The notes under the pieces were generated by a model, which searched no databases, was not told the DNA's origin, and saw only the letters and a list, made by a program, of their open reading frames with translations. A DNA stretch of 64,000 nucleotides from Streptomyces sp. NBC_01481. GTDB taxonomy: Bacteria > Actinomycetota > Actinomycetes > Streptomycetales > Streptomycetaceae. Position numbers and translations under genes: made by a program. The stretch is from positions 186,001 through 250,000 of the forward strand of contig NZ_JAPEPT010000005.1 in assembly GCF_026339995.1 (NCBI RefSeq), written 5' to 3'. Positions 8,071-15,489 of this stretch are shown here, piece after piece (within the stretch, counting starts at the first letter, position 1; every line of letters begins with the position of its first letter).

Positions 8071-8643
8071 CTACGGGGCGATCCCGACCCTGGGAATCGT
8101 CGGGGTCGCCCCCTGAGACGCGTCATCCCGCAGCATGGCCCCGCGCTGCCGCCGGGAGGACCCCGCCGCGGACGTCCGCCCGTGCCTGCGGCGCAGCCGG
8201 GCCCGGCCCGCGGGCACGACGGCCAGATGGGCCAGGGCCACCCCGGCCGTGTTCAGCAGCAGCGAGTCCACGTCGAGCACCCGACCGGGGACCCCGGTCT
8301 GCAGCAGCTCGATGCCGAGCGACAGCAGGGCCCCGGCCGCGACCGTACGGGTCAGCGAGGCCAGCGGGGAGACGGCGAGCTTGCCGCCCGCCATGGGCAG
8401 CAGCACGCCGAGGGGCGCGAGCAGCAGCAGACCTTCGCCGATCCTGCGCGCGGCCTCCACCGGGCCCAGCGCGAGATCCGCCTTTATACCGGCGAGCGGC
8501 TCGAGATTCGCGGCCGTCACCCACACCACATCGAGGGGGCGCAGCATCAGCCAGGAAACGAGCAGCAGATGCGCGAGGAGGAGGATGACCCCCGCCGCGC
8601 GGAAGTGGATGGCGGCACTGCCTGCCGAACCTTGACGCTGCAC
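8071..8643 (-). CDS. VanZ-family integral membrane protein
   Basis: 190 residues from GTG 8643 (VQRQGSAGS), chosen because the longer open frame (to 8886) runs through a MITE-like repeat and is low-complexity. The VanZ features are RPLDVVWVTAANLEPLAG near residue 30, EGLLLLAPLGVLLPM and GIELLQTGVPGRVLDVDSLL with the typical E and D residues between transmembrane helices. VanZ proteins affect glycopeptide susceptibility in some bacteria; the role here is unknown. The C-terminal tail is rich in Arg. Confidence 0.82.
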   Translation of the reverse strand: MQRQGSAGSAAIHFRAAGVILLLAHLLLVSWLMLRPLDVVWVTAANLEPLAGIKADLALGPVEAARRIGEGLLLLAPLGVLLPMAGGKLAVSPLASLTRTVAAGALLSLGIELLQTGVPGRVLDVDSLLLNTAGVALAHLAVVPAGRARLRRRHGRTSAAGSSRRQRGAMLRDDASQGATPTIPRVGIAP

Positions 8644-8731
8644 GCCCCCCAAGACGCACGCTTCCCGCGAATCGGTTCCGCCCGCCTCGAAGAGGAAGCT
8701 CCGCGGGACGCCGGGGGGACGCCCGGGAGGA

Positions 8732-8956
8732 CCAGGTCCTGTCCGGTCGATCTTGCCGGGCTCGCGTGCCCTGGCACGGCACCTCTCCCCCGTAGCCCTT
8801 CGGGCACGGGAGGTACCCCCACCGTTGTCGTAGTCGCCGACGCTCCGCGTGGGCTCTCCCCCTGCCTTCGGCGGGGGGACCCCCATCCTCCGGCCTGCGA
8901 AGCACCACGCCAGACCCCGCTCCCTGATCCGGCCTGATCGACCGGACAGGACCTGG
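8732..8956. repeat. MITE-like element, copy 1 (225 bp, 21-bp terminal inverted repeats)
   Basis: The ends 8732-8752 and 8936-8956 are perfect inverted repeats over 21 bp (CCAGGTCCTGTCCGGTCGAT... and its complement). The inside is closely similar to the copy at 17951-18148 and has no coding capacity. This is the layout of a non-autonomous transposable element or mobile intergenic repeat. It occupies most of the gap between the lipoprotein gene and VanZ gene (8644-8956), where no other gene is seen. Confidence 0.75.
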
Positions 8957-9586
8957 CTACGACGCCGAGGGCAGCGCGCCGAGCGTCGGTACGGCCTCCT
9001 CCGGCCGCTCCTTGGTTCCGGCCGAGCACTGGTACCCGCGGGGCGCGTAATCCCCGGGCCCGCCCAGCAGCACCGAACCGTCCGTCGCCGCCGCCCGGCT
9101 CTCCGCGAAGGTGCACACGATCTGAGCGAGCGCCGCCGTCGGCAGATCCTCCGGCTGGCGGCTCAGCCGCAGCGTCCCCGCCGGATCTCCCTTGCGCGCG
9201 CCGCTCAGAGTGAGGGGTCCTCGTACGTACGTGGCGAAGCCCGCCTCGTGCTCCGGCGCCGAAGGCTCCTTCTCGAGCTCGTCGAGGAGCGCCTGGGCGG
9301 CCCGAAGACGGCTGTCGCCCGCCTTCGCGTCGGACATCGGAGCCGTACGGTCCACGGACGCCAACTGGGAGGCGCAGACCAGGTAGACGCGGACAGGGAC
9401 GCCCTGCGGCTGCGCCTGGGGCGTGATGTTCTCCCCGGTCACCTCGCAGGGCACCCGCGAGGGCGCGGGACCGGCGTCGACGGGCACCTGGGTGGGCCGG
9501 ATCCCGCAGCCGCCGAGGACGGCCACGCCCATGAGTACGGCGAGTGCCGCTGCCGTGCGCCGGGTACGGCCCTTCACGGGTGTCAC
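8957..9586 (-). CDS. AfsQ-locus lipoprotein
   Basis: 209 residues. Signal peptide with lipobox VAVLGGCG (Cys near 27), then an extracytoplasmic domain with GVPVRVYLVCASQLA near 63 and further paired cysteines (CTF, YQCSAG) that could form a disulfide. Its ATG overlaps the afsQ2 stop (ATGA at 9583-9586), so the two are translationally coupled. Orthologues directly follow afsQ2 in other Streptomyces. It may modulate signal sensing by AfsQ2, an inference from coupling and location outside the membrane. Confidence 0.88.
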   Translation of the reverse strand: MTPVKGRTRRTAAALAVLMGVAVLGGCGIRPTQVPVDAGPAPSRVPCEVTGENITPQAQPQGVPVRVYLVCASQLASVDRTAPMSDAKAGDSRLRAAQALLDELEKEPSAPEHEAGFATYVRGPLTLSGARKGDPAGTLRLSRQPEDLPTAALAQIVCTFAESRAAATDGSVLLGGPGDYAPRGYQCSAGTKERPEEAVPTLGALPSAS

Positions 9587-11139
9587 TGCGCGCCTTCCTC
9601 TCCCCGGTCGTCCGCGGGGTCCAGGTCCGCGTCCGTGTCGCCGTGCTCGTCGCCGTCGGTCAGCGACGAGGCGTCGCGCGGCAGCCGCAGCACGAACACC
9701 GCGCCGTCGCCGTCCGCCGAATTGGCCGCGGTGATGTCGCCGCCGTGGATGTGGGCGTTCTCCATCGCGATCGACAGGCCGAGCCCACTGCCCTCGGAGC
9801 GCGGCCGCGAAGCGCTCGCCTTGTAGAAGCGGTCGAAGACATGCGGCAGTACGTCCTCGGGAATGCCCGGCCCGTGGTCCCGTACCTCGATCAGCAACTC
9901 GTGGTCGACCGGCCGCACCGACACCCGTACCGGCGAACCGCCGTGCTTGAGTGCGTTGCCGATCAGATTCGCCAGGATCACATCGAGCCTGCGCGGATCG
10001 AGCCGCGCCATGATCCCGCGCTCGGCGTCCAGGTCAACCGCGTCCAGCCAGGCGCGCGCGTCGATGCAGGCGGTCACCTGGTCGGCGACGTCGACCGTGT
10101 CCAGGACGAGCCTGGCCGTGCCCGCGTCGAAGCGGGTGACCTCCATCAGGTTCTCGACGAGGTCACCGAGCCGCCGGGTCTCGCTGACCACCAGGTTCAC
10201 GGCGGGCGCGATCATCGGGTCGAGGCTGTCGGCCTCGTCCTCCAGCACCTCGGTGACGGCCGTGAGCGCGGTCAGCGGGGTGCGCAGTTCGTGCGACATG
10301 TCGGCGACGAAGCGGCGGCTGGACTCCTCCCGCGCGCTCATGTCCGCGACCTTCTTCTCCAGCGACTCGGCCGTCTTGTTGAACGTCCTTGCCAGCTCGG
10401 CGAGTTCGTCGGTGCCCGAGACCCGCAGCCGGGTGTCGAGCTTGCCCTCGCCGAGCCTGCGGGCCGCCTCGCCCAGCCGGTGCACCGGCTTGAGGACGGT
10501 GGTCGCGGCTGCCTGCGCCAGCAGCGCCGAGCCGACCAGGGCCAGCGCGGTGGCGATCCCCAGCGACCAGGCGAGGGAGTTGAGGTCCTGGCGCTCCTGG
10601 TCCAGCGACTTGAACACGTAGCCGGTCGGGCCGCCGCCGATGATCCGCGTGCCGCCGACCAGATAGGGCTTGCCGCGGCGCTGGGTGCGCTGCCAGTAGA
10701 GGTGGTACGGGACGGAGTTGCCCGCGCCGACGCCCTGCCGCTCGTTGACGGCCTCCTGCAGCTTGGCCGGGACGTCGTCGAGCGTGAAGTTGTCCGGGTT
10801 GGAGGCGCCGACGATCGGCTTGCCCTTGTCGCGCTCGCCGATGAGCAGCACGTTGTAGCCGGAGTTGCCTCCGGCCATCTGCTCGGCGGTCTTCTGCAGT
10901 TCGCTCTGGGTGGGCCGCAGCGGCAGCGCGGCGGCCCGGTTCTGCATCCCCTGGCGGAAGTCGCCGAGCGCCGAGTCCTGCGTACGGGTCAGCACGGCTT
11001 CCCGGTTGAGCCAGTACGCGATGCCCGAGGCGGACACGGCGGCGGTCAGCGCGACCAGGGCGAAGACGACGACGAGACGGAGCCGAAGGCTCGTCCAGCG
11101 AAGTCCGGCGAGTATCGCGCGCTTTGCGGCACCGCTCAC
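9583..11139 (-). CDS. afsQ2: Sensor histidine kinase AfsQ2
   Basis: 518 residues from GTG 11139, which has a GGAAG site upstream; the frame continues to 11211 but that start overlaps afsQ1. Two transmembrane helices (about 18-40 and about 195-220) bracket an extracytoplasmic sensor, followed by HAMP, a HisKA domain (SHELRTPLTALTAVTEVLED, the phospho-accepting His) and an HATPase domain (NLIGNALKHGG, DHGPGIPEDVL, GSGLGLSI). AfsQ2 phosphorylates AfsQ1; the pair tunes antibiotic production and nitrogen metabolism in S. coelicolor. The recognition rests on the afsQ1-afsQ2-lipoprotein/sigQ gene arrangement as well as the domains. Confidence 0.93.
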   Translation of the reverse strand: MSGAAKRAILAGLRWTSLRLRLVVVFALVALTAAVSASGIAYWLNREAVLTRTQDSALGDFRQGMQNRAAALPLRPTQSELQKTAEQMAGGNSGYNVLLIGERDKGKPIVGASNPDNFTLDDVPAKLQEAVNERQGVGAGNSVPYHLYWQRTQRRGKPYLVGGTRIIGGGPTGYVFKSLDQERQDLNSLAWSLGIATALALVGSALLAQAAATTVLKPVHRLGEAARRLGEGKLDTRLRVSGTDELAELARTFNKTAESLEKKVADMSAREESSRRFVADMSHELRTPLTALTAVTEVLEDEADSLDPMIAPAVNLVVSETRRLGDLVENLMEVTRFDAGTARLVLDTVDVADQVTACIDARAWLDAVDLDAERGIMARLDPRRLDVILANLIGNALKHGGSPVRVSVRPVDHELLIEVRDHGPGIPEDVLPHVFDRFYKASASRPRSEGSGLGLSIAMENAHIHGGDITAANSADGDGAVFVLRLPRDASSLTDGDEHGDTDADLDPADDRGEEGAQ

Positions 11140-11179
11140 CGAGTGCTTCCGTTCACGGGGGTCATGACGTGCGCGTCTC

Positions 11180-11866
11180 TCACTGGGGAACGTCCAGCCG
11201 GTAACCCACACCGCGCACCGTACGGATCAGGGTCGGCGAGGACGGTACGTCCTCCACCTTCGCCCGCAGCCGCTGCACACACGCGTCCACCAGTCGTGAG
11301 TCGCCGAGGTAGTCGTGCTCCCACACCAGCCGCAGCAGCTGCTGCCGCGACAGCGCCTGCCCGGGCCTGCGGCTCAGTTCGAGGAGCAGCCGCAGCTCGG
11401 TCGGCGTGAGCTGCAGATCCTCGCCGTTCTTGGTGACCGTCATCGCGGATCGGTCGATCACCAGCGAGCCGAAGCTCGCCGAATCGGTGGACTCCCGCTC
11501 ACCGCGCCGCAGTACGGCACGGATCCGGGCGTCCAGCACACGGCCCTGCACGGGCTTGACGACATAGTCGTCCGCGCCCGACTCAAGACCCACGACCACA
11601 TCGATGTCGTCGCTGCGTGCGGTCAGCAGAATGATCGGCAGCTGGTCGGTGCGCCGGATGCGCCGGCACACCTCGAAACCGTCGATCCCGGGCAGCATCA
11701 CATCCAGCACGATCAGGTCCGGCCGCTGCTCGCGCAGCAGTTTCAGGCCGTCCTCGCCCGTCGCCGCGGTGGCCACTCGGTGGCCCTGGCGTGACAGCGA
11801 GAGTTCGAGGGCCGTGCGGATGGCGTCGTCGTCCTCGATCAGCAACAGGAAAGGCACGGAGGTCAT
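11180..11866 (-). CDS. afsQ1: Response regulator AfsQ1 (OmpR/PhoB family)
   Basis: 228 residues. Receiver domain 5-120 with the acidic pocket EDDD, phosphorylation site in LIVLDVMLPGIDGF (Asp near 55) and Lys in DDYVVKPVQG. A winged-helix DNA-binding domain follows (LTPTELRLLLELSRRPGQAL, ending VRGVGYRLD). AfsQ1 binds GTnAC-n6-GTnAC; an exact match lies 153 bp upstream on the sigQ side. Forms one transcription unit with afsQ2 and the lipoprotein gene and is divergent from sigQ. Confidence 0.95.
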   Translation of the reverse strand: MTSVPFLLLIEDDDAIRTALELSLSRQGHRVATAATGEDGLKLLREQRPDLIVLDVMLPGIDGFEVCRRIRRTDQLPIILLTARSDDIDVVVGLESGADDYVVKPVQGRVLDARIRAVLRRGERESTDSASFGSLVIDRSAMTVTKNGEDLQLTPTELRLLLELSRRPGQALSRQQLLRLVWEHDYLGDSRLVDACVQRLRAKVEDVPSSPTLIRTVRGVGYRLDVPQ

Positions 11867-12018
11867 TCTGTCCCATGGGGGAGCCGGAGTTCGACTGCTG
11901 GAGCGCTCTCACACGACTCCTCCCCTTGTGAGAGGCGTTTCGAGCGCTTTGTTCCGCGGTTCGCGAGGGGGTCCCGACCGGACCCGGACCGCTGATCAAC
12001 GAGGCTCCGCCGGGCCCT

Positions 12019-12034
12019 GTGACAGGCCTGTGAC
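12019..12034. promoter_or_regulatory. AfsQ1 binding site in the afsQ1-sigQ intergenic region
   Basis: GTGACAGGCCTGTGAC matches the published AfsQ1 consensus GTnAC-n6-GTnAC at every fixed position. It lies 83-98 bp ahead of the sigQ start codon and 153 bp ahead of afsQ1, consistent with AfsQ1 activating sigQ. Confidence 0.82.
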
Positions 12035-12116
12035 AGTCGACGGACAGCGCCATGAAACTGCCCGGGCAGTCTTTTTGGCACACGGACGGAAACAGCCACT
12101 CGACGGGGGGCGCGAG

Positions 12117-12851
12117 ATGAACGCACTGCACAGCACCAACTCAAGCGCAGTTGTCACGCGTCTCCACGACGTCGTGAGGAGTACCGAGAAGTCCGGCGCG
12201 GTGAACGGACGGGGGTGCGTTCGCAGCGCCGGGCGTCAGCACAAGCCGTCGTACATGACGGTCGTTGACGCGAACGTGGGGGCAAGCGGTACGGCGTACG
12301 GAGAGGCCGCGGGGGAGCGGACGAGCCTGTCGGAGGCGGAGTTCACCGCCTACGTGCAGGAACGCCGCGCCTCTCTGTACGCGACCGCGTACCACCTGAC
12401 CGGGGACCGGTTCGAGGCGGAGGATCTGCTGCAGAGCGCCCTCTTCTCGACGTACCGGGCCTGGGACAGGATCAGCGACAAGGCGGCGGTCGGGGGATAT
12501 CTGCGCCGCACGATGACCAACCTGCACATCAGCGCGTGGCGCCGGCGCAAGCTCAACGAGTACCCGACGGAGGAGCTGCCGGAGACGGCTAGCGACACCG
12601 ACGCGATGCGGGGTACGGAACTGCGCGCGGTGCTCTGGCAGGCGCTGGCCAGGCTGCCCGAACTCCAGCGGACGATGCTGGTCCTTCGCTACTACGAGGG
12701 CCGCACCGACCCGGAGATCGCGGAAATCCTGGACATCAGTGTCGGCACGGTGAAGTCGAGCATCTGGCGGTCGCTCCGCCGGCTGCGCGAGGACGAGGTC
12801 CTCAGCTTCGGCCGTGACGAGGAAGAGTCCTTCGGCGAGCTGGTGGCCTGA
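12117..12851 (+). CDS. sigQ: RNA polymerase sigma factor SigQ (SigE-type ECF)
   Basis: 244 residues from ATG 12117, preceded by a GGGGGG-containing site. A non-conserved N-terminus of about 70 residues leads into sigma region 2 (YATAYHLTGDRFEAEDLLQS) and region 4 (LPELQRTMLVLRYYEGRTDP, VGTVKSSIWRSLRRLRE). SigQ is the sigma factor divergent from afsQ1/Q2 and antagonises AfsQ1-dependent antibiotic activation in S. coelicolor. The AfsQ1-type site upstream and the divergent arrangement support the name. A G-rich tract and a terminator follow. Confidence 0.93.
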   Translation: MNALHSTNSSAVVTRLHDVVRSTEKSGAVNGRGCVRSAGRQHKPSYMTVVDANVGASGTAYGEAAGERTSLSEAEFTAYVQERRASLYATAYHLTGDRFEAEDLLQSALFSTYRAWDRISDKAAVGGYLRRTMTNLHISAWRRRKLNEYPTEELPETASDTDAMRGTELRAVLWQALARLPELQRTMLVLRYYEGRTDPEIAEILDISVGTVKSSIWRSLRRLREDEVLSFGRDEEESFGELVA

Positions 12852-12950
12852 GGGCAACGGGGGGAACGGGGCCGCCGTTTCGGGGGAGACGGCGGGAACG
12901 GGGGACCACGGGGGTCACGGGGGACCAACGGGGGCCACGGGGGATACAGA

Positions 12951-12989
12951 GCGGGACCGGACAGGCCGGGGGGTCTTGTCCGGCCCCGC
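12951..12989 (+). terminator. Terminator after sigQ
   Basis: Arms GCGGGACCGGACA (12951-12963) and TGTCCGGCCCCGC (12977-12989), one mismatch, 13-nt G-rich loop, followed shortly by TTTT at about 12993. Confidence 0.72.
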
Positions 12990-13298
12990 CGCGTTTTGCG
13001 CTGTGCCTTGCGCCTAAACCGGCGCCGCTTTCGCGGAGGTGGTTGCTCGGGGTGGGGGTTGCTCAATGGCCGCTTGCGGTCAATACGGGCGGTTCACGGT
13101 GGACGCCCGCTGCGGCCGGCGCTGCGCGCAGATGCCGTTGGCCGCGACGGGCAGGGCCTCTTTCCTGCTGGTTCGGGGAGCGCGCTGAGCTCCCGCCCAG
13201 CGCGGGGGCCCGGGCTTCCGTACGTCCCCGCAGGCGCGCGGCGCGGGACTTCCGTACCGGCGCCGGGCGCGGCGCGAAGCTGCCGCGAACCGCAGGGG

Positions 13299-13323
13299 TG
13301 TGGGGGTACCCCGCACCCCCACA
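13299..13323 (-). terminator. Small hairpin downstream of the kinase gene
   Basis: Arms TGTGGGGGT and ACCCCCACA around a 7-nt loop, 28 bp beyond the kinase stop codon. Stem 9 bp, no T-run. Confidence 0.5.
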
Positions 13324-13350
13324 TTCACGGGCGGGCGGGTGGGGAAGCCG

Positions 13351-13992
13351 TCACGCCATCGTGCGCGCCGCAGGCGTCCGGCGGTGGCGGCCCGCCGCCG
13401 CGGCCGCGAGGCGGCCGAGGGCCTCGGCCTTGCCGCAGGGGTACGCGCCCAGTTCCGTCTGGCGGGCCACGATGCCCCGTTCCGCACGCATCAGGCGCCA
13501 GCCGCGGCGCAGCAGGAAGCCCACCGACTTGCGGCCCTCTCGCAGATCCCGTGCCAGCCGCCGGCGGAACGTCGTCGACGGGCGGCCGCGCAGGCACAGC
13601 GCGTCCGCCAGTACGCCCAGTTCCTGGCAGTGCCCGACGATGTCCGCCGCGAAGATCCCCTCCGCCACGAACAACGGCGTGCGGTCGATCGCGAACGCCT
13701 CCACATCGACGCGCGAGCTGGTGGCGATGTCGTACACGGGCACTGTCGTACGTCCCGTACGGCACAGCTCCGCGACCGCCGCCACCGCCGCGTCCGCGTC
13801 CCACGACGCCGGGGAGTCCCAGTCGATGTCCGAACTGCCCGCGACCAGCGGGAGCGTCGGGTCGTCGCCCTCCTTGTAGAAGTCGTCCAGGCGCAGGACC
13901 GGCAGGCCGGTACGGGCGGCGAGGGAGGACTTTCCGGACCCGGAGGGACCCGAGAGCAGCACGACACGAGTGGGCATGGGGGAAGAGGTCAC
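13351..13992 (-). CDS. P-loop kinase of the uridine kinase type
   Basis: 213 residues from GTG 13992 (VTSSPMPTRVVLL); ATG 13977 is an equally possible start. The Walker A motif is GPSGSGKSSLA near residue 14, followed by LDDFYKEGDDPTLP, a lid and acceptor-site pattern like uridine/cytidine kinases and phosphoribulokinases, and DWDSPASWD. The downstream VAEGIFAADIV region matches the kinase core, and an Arg-rich helix follows (FRRRLARDLREGRKS). It likely phosphorylates a nucleoside or small alcohol; the exact substrate is not certain. Confidence 0.8.
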   Translation of the reverse strand: MTSSPMPTRVVLLSGPSGSGKSSLAARTGLPVLRLDDFYKEGDDPTLPLVAGSSDIDWDSPASWDADAAVAAVAELCRTGRTTVPVYDIATSSRVDVEAFAIDRTPLFVAEGIFAADIVGHCQELGVLADALCLRGRPSTTFRRRLARDLREGRKSVGFLLRRGWRLMRAERGIVARQTELGAYPCGKAEALGRLAAAAAGRHRRTPAARTMA

Positions 13993-14112
13993 GGGACACC
14001 AGTGTGAGGCATTGACCCGTGAAGGGGACCCCTCGGGGCGGGCGTTGGTATTGAGCATCACACCTCAACTACGCTGCGTGCTCGTCCGATTACCCACTCA
14101 GTCAGGAATCCC

Positions 14113-14499
14113 ATGGCACGTCACACAGCTCCCCAGTCCCGGCGGCGCACCTTGCTGCGTGCGGGTCTGACCGCCGCGGCGGTGGCCGCGGCCCTCGGTG
14201 CGGGTGAGGCCGCCGCGCATGCCGCGCCGACGGCACCCGTGGGCCTCGACATGCTCGACGCGGGACAGGGTCCGGCCGGCGTGGTCACCAACTCGGTGGC
14301 CGGTGTCGGGCAGCTCAAGAGCCTTCCGCTCAACCCGCTGGCCAAGACCGGCGTCGACCCGTTGAACAACGGCGTCGCCACCCAGGTCGCCGACTTCAAG
14401 CCGGTCGGCACTACGACGGCGACGGGCCATTTGACCGAGGGCCAGGCTCTGGAGGACCTGCCGGTGGTGGGCGGCGCCTCCGCGATGCTGCCCTTTTGA
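14113..14499 (+). CDS. Small secreted protein with twin-arginine-like signal
   Basis: 128 residues. The N-terminus QSRRRTLLRAGLTAAAVAAA is basic then hydrophobic, ending at AAAHAAP; the RRR-T-L-L pattern could suit Tat export but is not a strict motif. The mature part (VGLDMLDAGQGPAGVVTNSV) has no recognisable domain. Comparable in size and layout to the secreted protein at 6519. Divergent from the kinase gene, terminated by a 13-bp hairpin. Confidence 0.78.
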   Translation: MARHTAPQSRRRTLLRAGLTAAAVAAALGAGEAAAHAAPTAPVGLDMLDAGQGPAGVVTNSVAGVGQLKSLPLNPLAKTGVDPLNNGVATQVADFKPVGTTTATGHLTEGQALEDLPVVGGASAMLPF

Positions 14500-14543
14500 G
14501 CGGGGCCTGAGCCGGGCCTGAGCGGCCTGAGCCGGGCATGAAA

Positions 14544-14579
14544 GAGCCCCCTGCCGCCGGACGGGACGGCAGGGGGCTC
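14544..14579. terminator. Hairpin between convergent secreted-protein and dehydrogenase genes
   Basis: Arms GAGCCCCCTGCCG (14544-14556) and CGGCAGGGGGCTC (14567-14579), a perfect 13-bp stem with a 10-nt loop, able to stop transcription from both sides. Confidence 0.8.
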
Positions 14580-14598
14580 GGCCATGGGGCCGGACCGG

Positions 14599-15489
14599 TC
14601 AGTACGCCGAGCCGGACGCGCCGAGGGAGCCCGTCGGATGCCAGACCGTCTTCGTCTCCAGGAAGGCGGTCAGGCGGTGCGTGCCGGGGTCGGCCGAGAA
14701 ATCCACAGGCTGTGGACGAAGGACGCGCTTGAGGTTGTCCGCCGCCGCGATCTCCAGCTCCTTCGCCAGTACGTCATCGGCACCGGTGAGGTCGATGGCG
14801 TTGACGTCCTGGTGCGAGGCCAGCGGCGTCGCGATCTCCGCGGTCCGCCCCGAGAGGACGTTGACCACGCCTCCGGGGAGGTCGGACGTGGCCAGCACCT
14901 CGCCGAGCGAGAGCGCCGGGAGCGGGGACTTCTCCGAAGCGATCACGATCGCCGTGTTGCCCGTCGCGATCACCGGGGCGAGCACCGAGACCAGCCCCAG
15001 GAACGACGACTCCTGCGGCGCGAGGATCGTCACGACGCCGGTCGGCTCGGGGCTGGAGAGGTTGAAGTACGGGCCCGCGACCGGGTTCGCCCCGCCCACG
15101 ATCTGGCCGATCTTGTCGGTCCAGCCCGCGTACCAGACCCAGCGGTCGATCGCCGCGTCCACGACGGCCGCGGCCTTCGACTTGGACAGGCCCTCCGCGT
15201 CCGCCACTTCGCGTACGAACTGGTCCCTGCGGCCCTCCAGCATCTCGGCGATGCGGTAGAGGATCTGGCCGCGGTTGTACGCGGTCGCGCCCGACCAGCC
15301 GCCGAAGGCCTTGCGGGCCGCGACGACCGCGTCACGCGCGTCCTTGCGGGAGGAGAGGGGGGCGTTGGCCAGCCACTTGCCTTTGGAGTCGGTCACCTCG
15401 TACACCCGGCCGCTCTCGGAGCGGGGGAACTTGCCCCCGACGTACAGCTTGTAGGTCTTGAAGACGCCAAGACGAGTCGCTTCAGACAT
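14599..15489 (-). CDS. Truncated aldehyde dehydrogenase paralogue without catalytic domain
   Basis: 296 residues from ATG 15489, overlapping the stop of the full-length dehydrogenase by 8 bp. Only the N-terminal cofactor-binding half of the family is present (full-length members are about 480-500 residues). The segment that is PWNFP in active enzymes reads APQESSFLG, and no catalytic Cys or EIFGP motif exists. The C-terminus HRLTAFLETKTVWHPTGSLG is unlike the family. The frame is clean, so it is a maintained non-catalytic paralogue rather than a fresh pseudogene; it may form a mixed complex with the neighbouring active subunit (inference). Confidence 0.85.
   Translation of the reverse strand: MSEATRLGVFKTYKLYVGGKFPRSESGRVYEVTDSKGKWLANAPLSSRKDARDAVVAARKAFGGWSGATAYNRGQILYRIAEMLEGRRDQFVREVADAEGLSKSKAAAVVDAAIDRWVWYAGWTDKIGQIVGGANPVAGPYFNLSSPEPTGVVTILAPQESSFLGLVSVLAPVIATGNTAIVIASEKSPLPALSLGEVLATSDLPGGVVNVLSGRTAEIATPLASHQDVNAIDLTGADDVLAKELEIAAADNLKRVLRPQPVDFSADPGTHRLTAFLETKTVWHPTGSLGASGSAY

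Larger units (their letters stand above)
12852..13350. other. 499-bp gene-free region between sigQ and the kinase gene
   Basis: No credible gene in either strand. It holds a tract of repeated four- to six-base G runs (about 12858-12945), a terminator for sigQ (12951-12989) and a terminator on the kinase side (13299-13323). The rest is G+C-rich with short GC repeats. Confidence 0.6.

Noticed and set aside
8071..8886. VanZ open frame extended upstream to 8886
   Set aside because: The upstream part translates the MITE-like repeat and is low-complexity; conserved sequence starts at GTG 8643.
12858..12945. G-tract region as a CRISPR or satellite array
   Set aside because: The spacing is irregular and no unique spacers exist; it is a G-rich tract.
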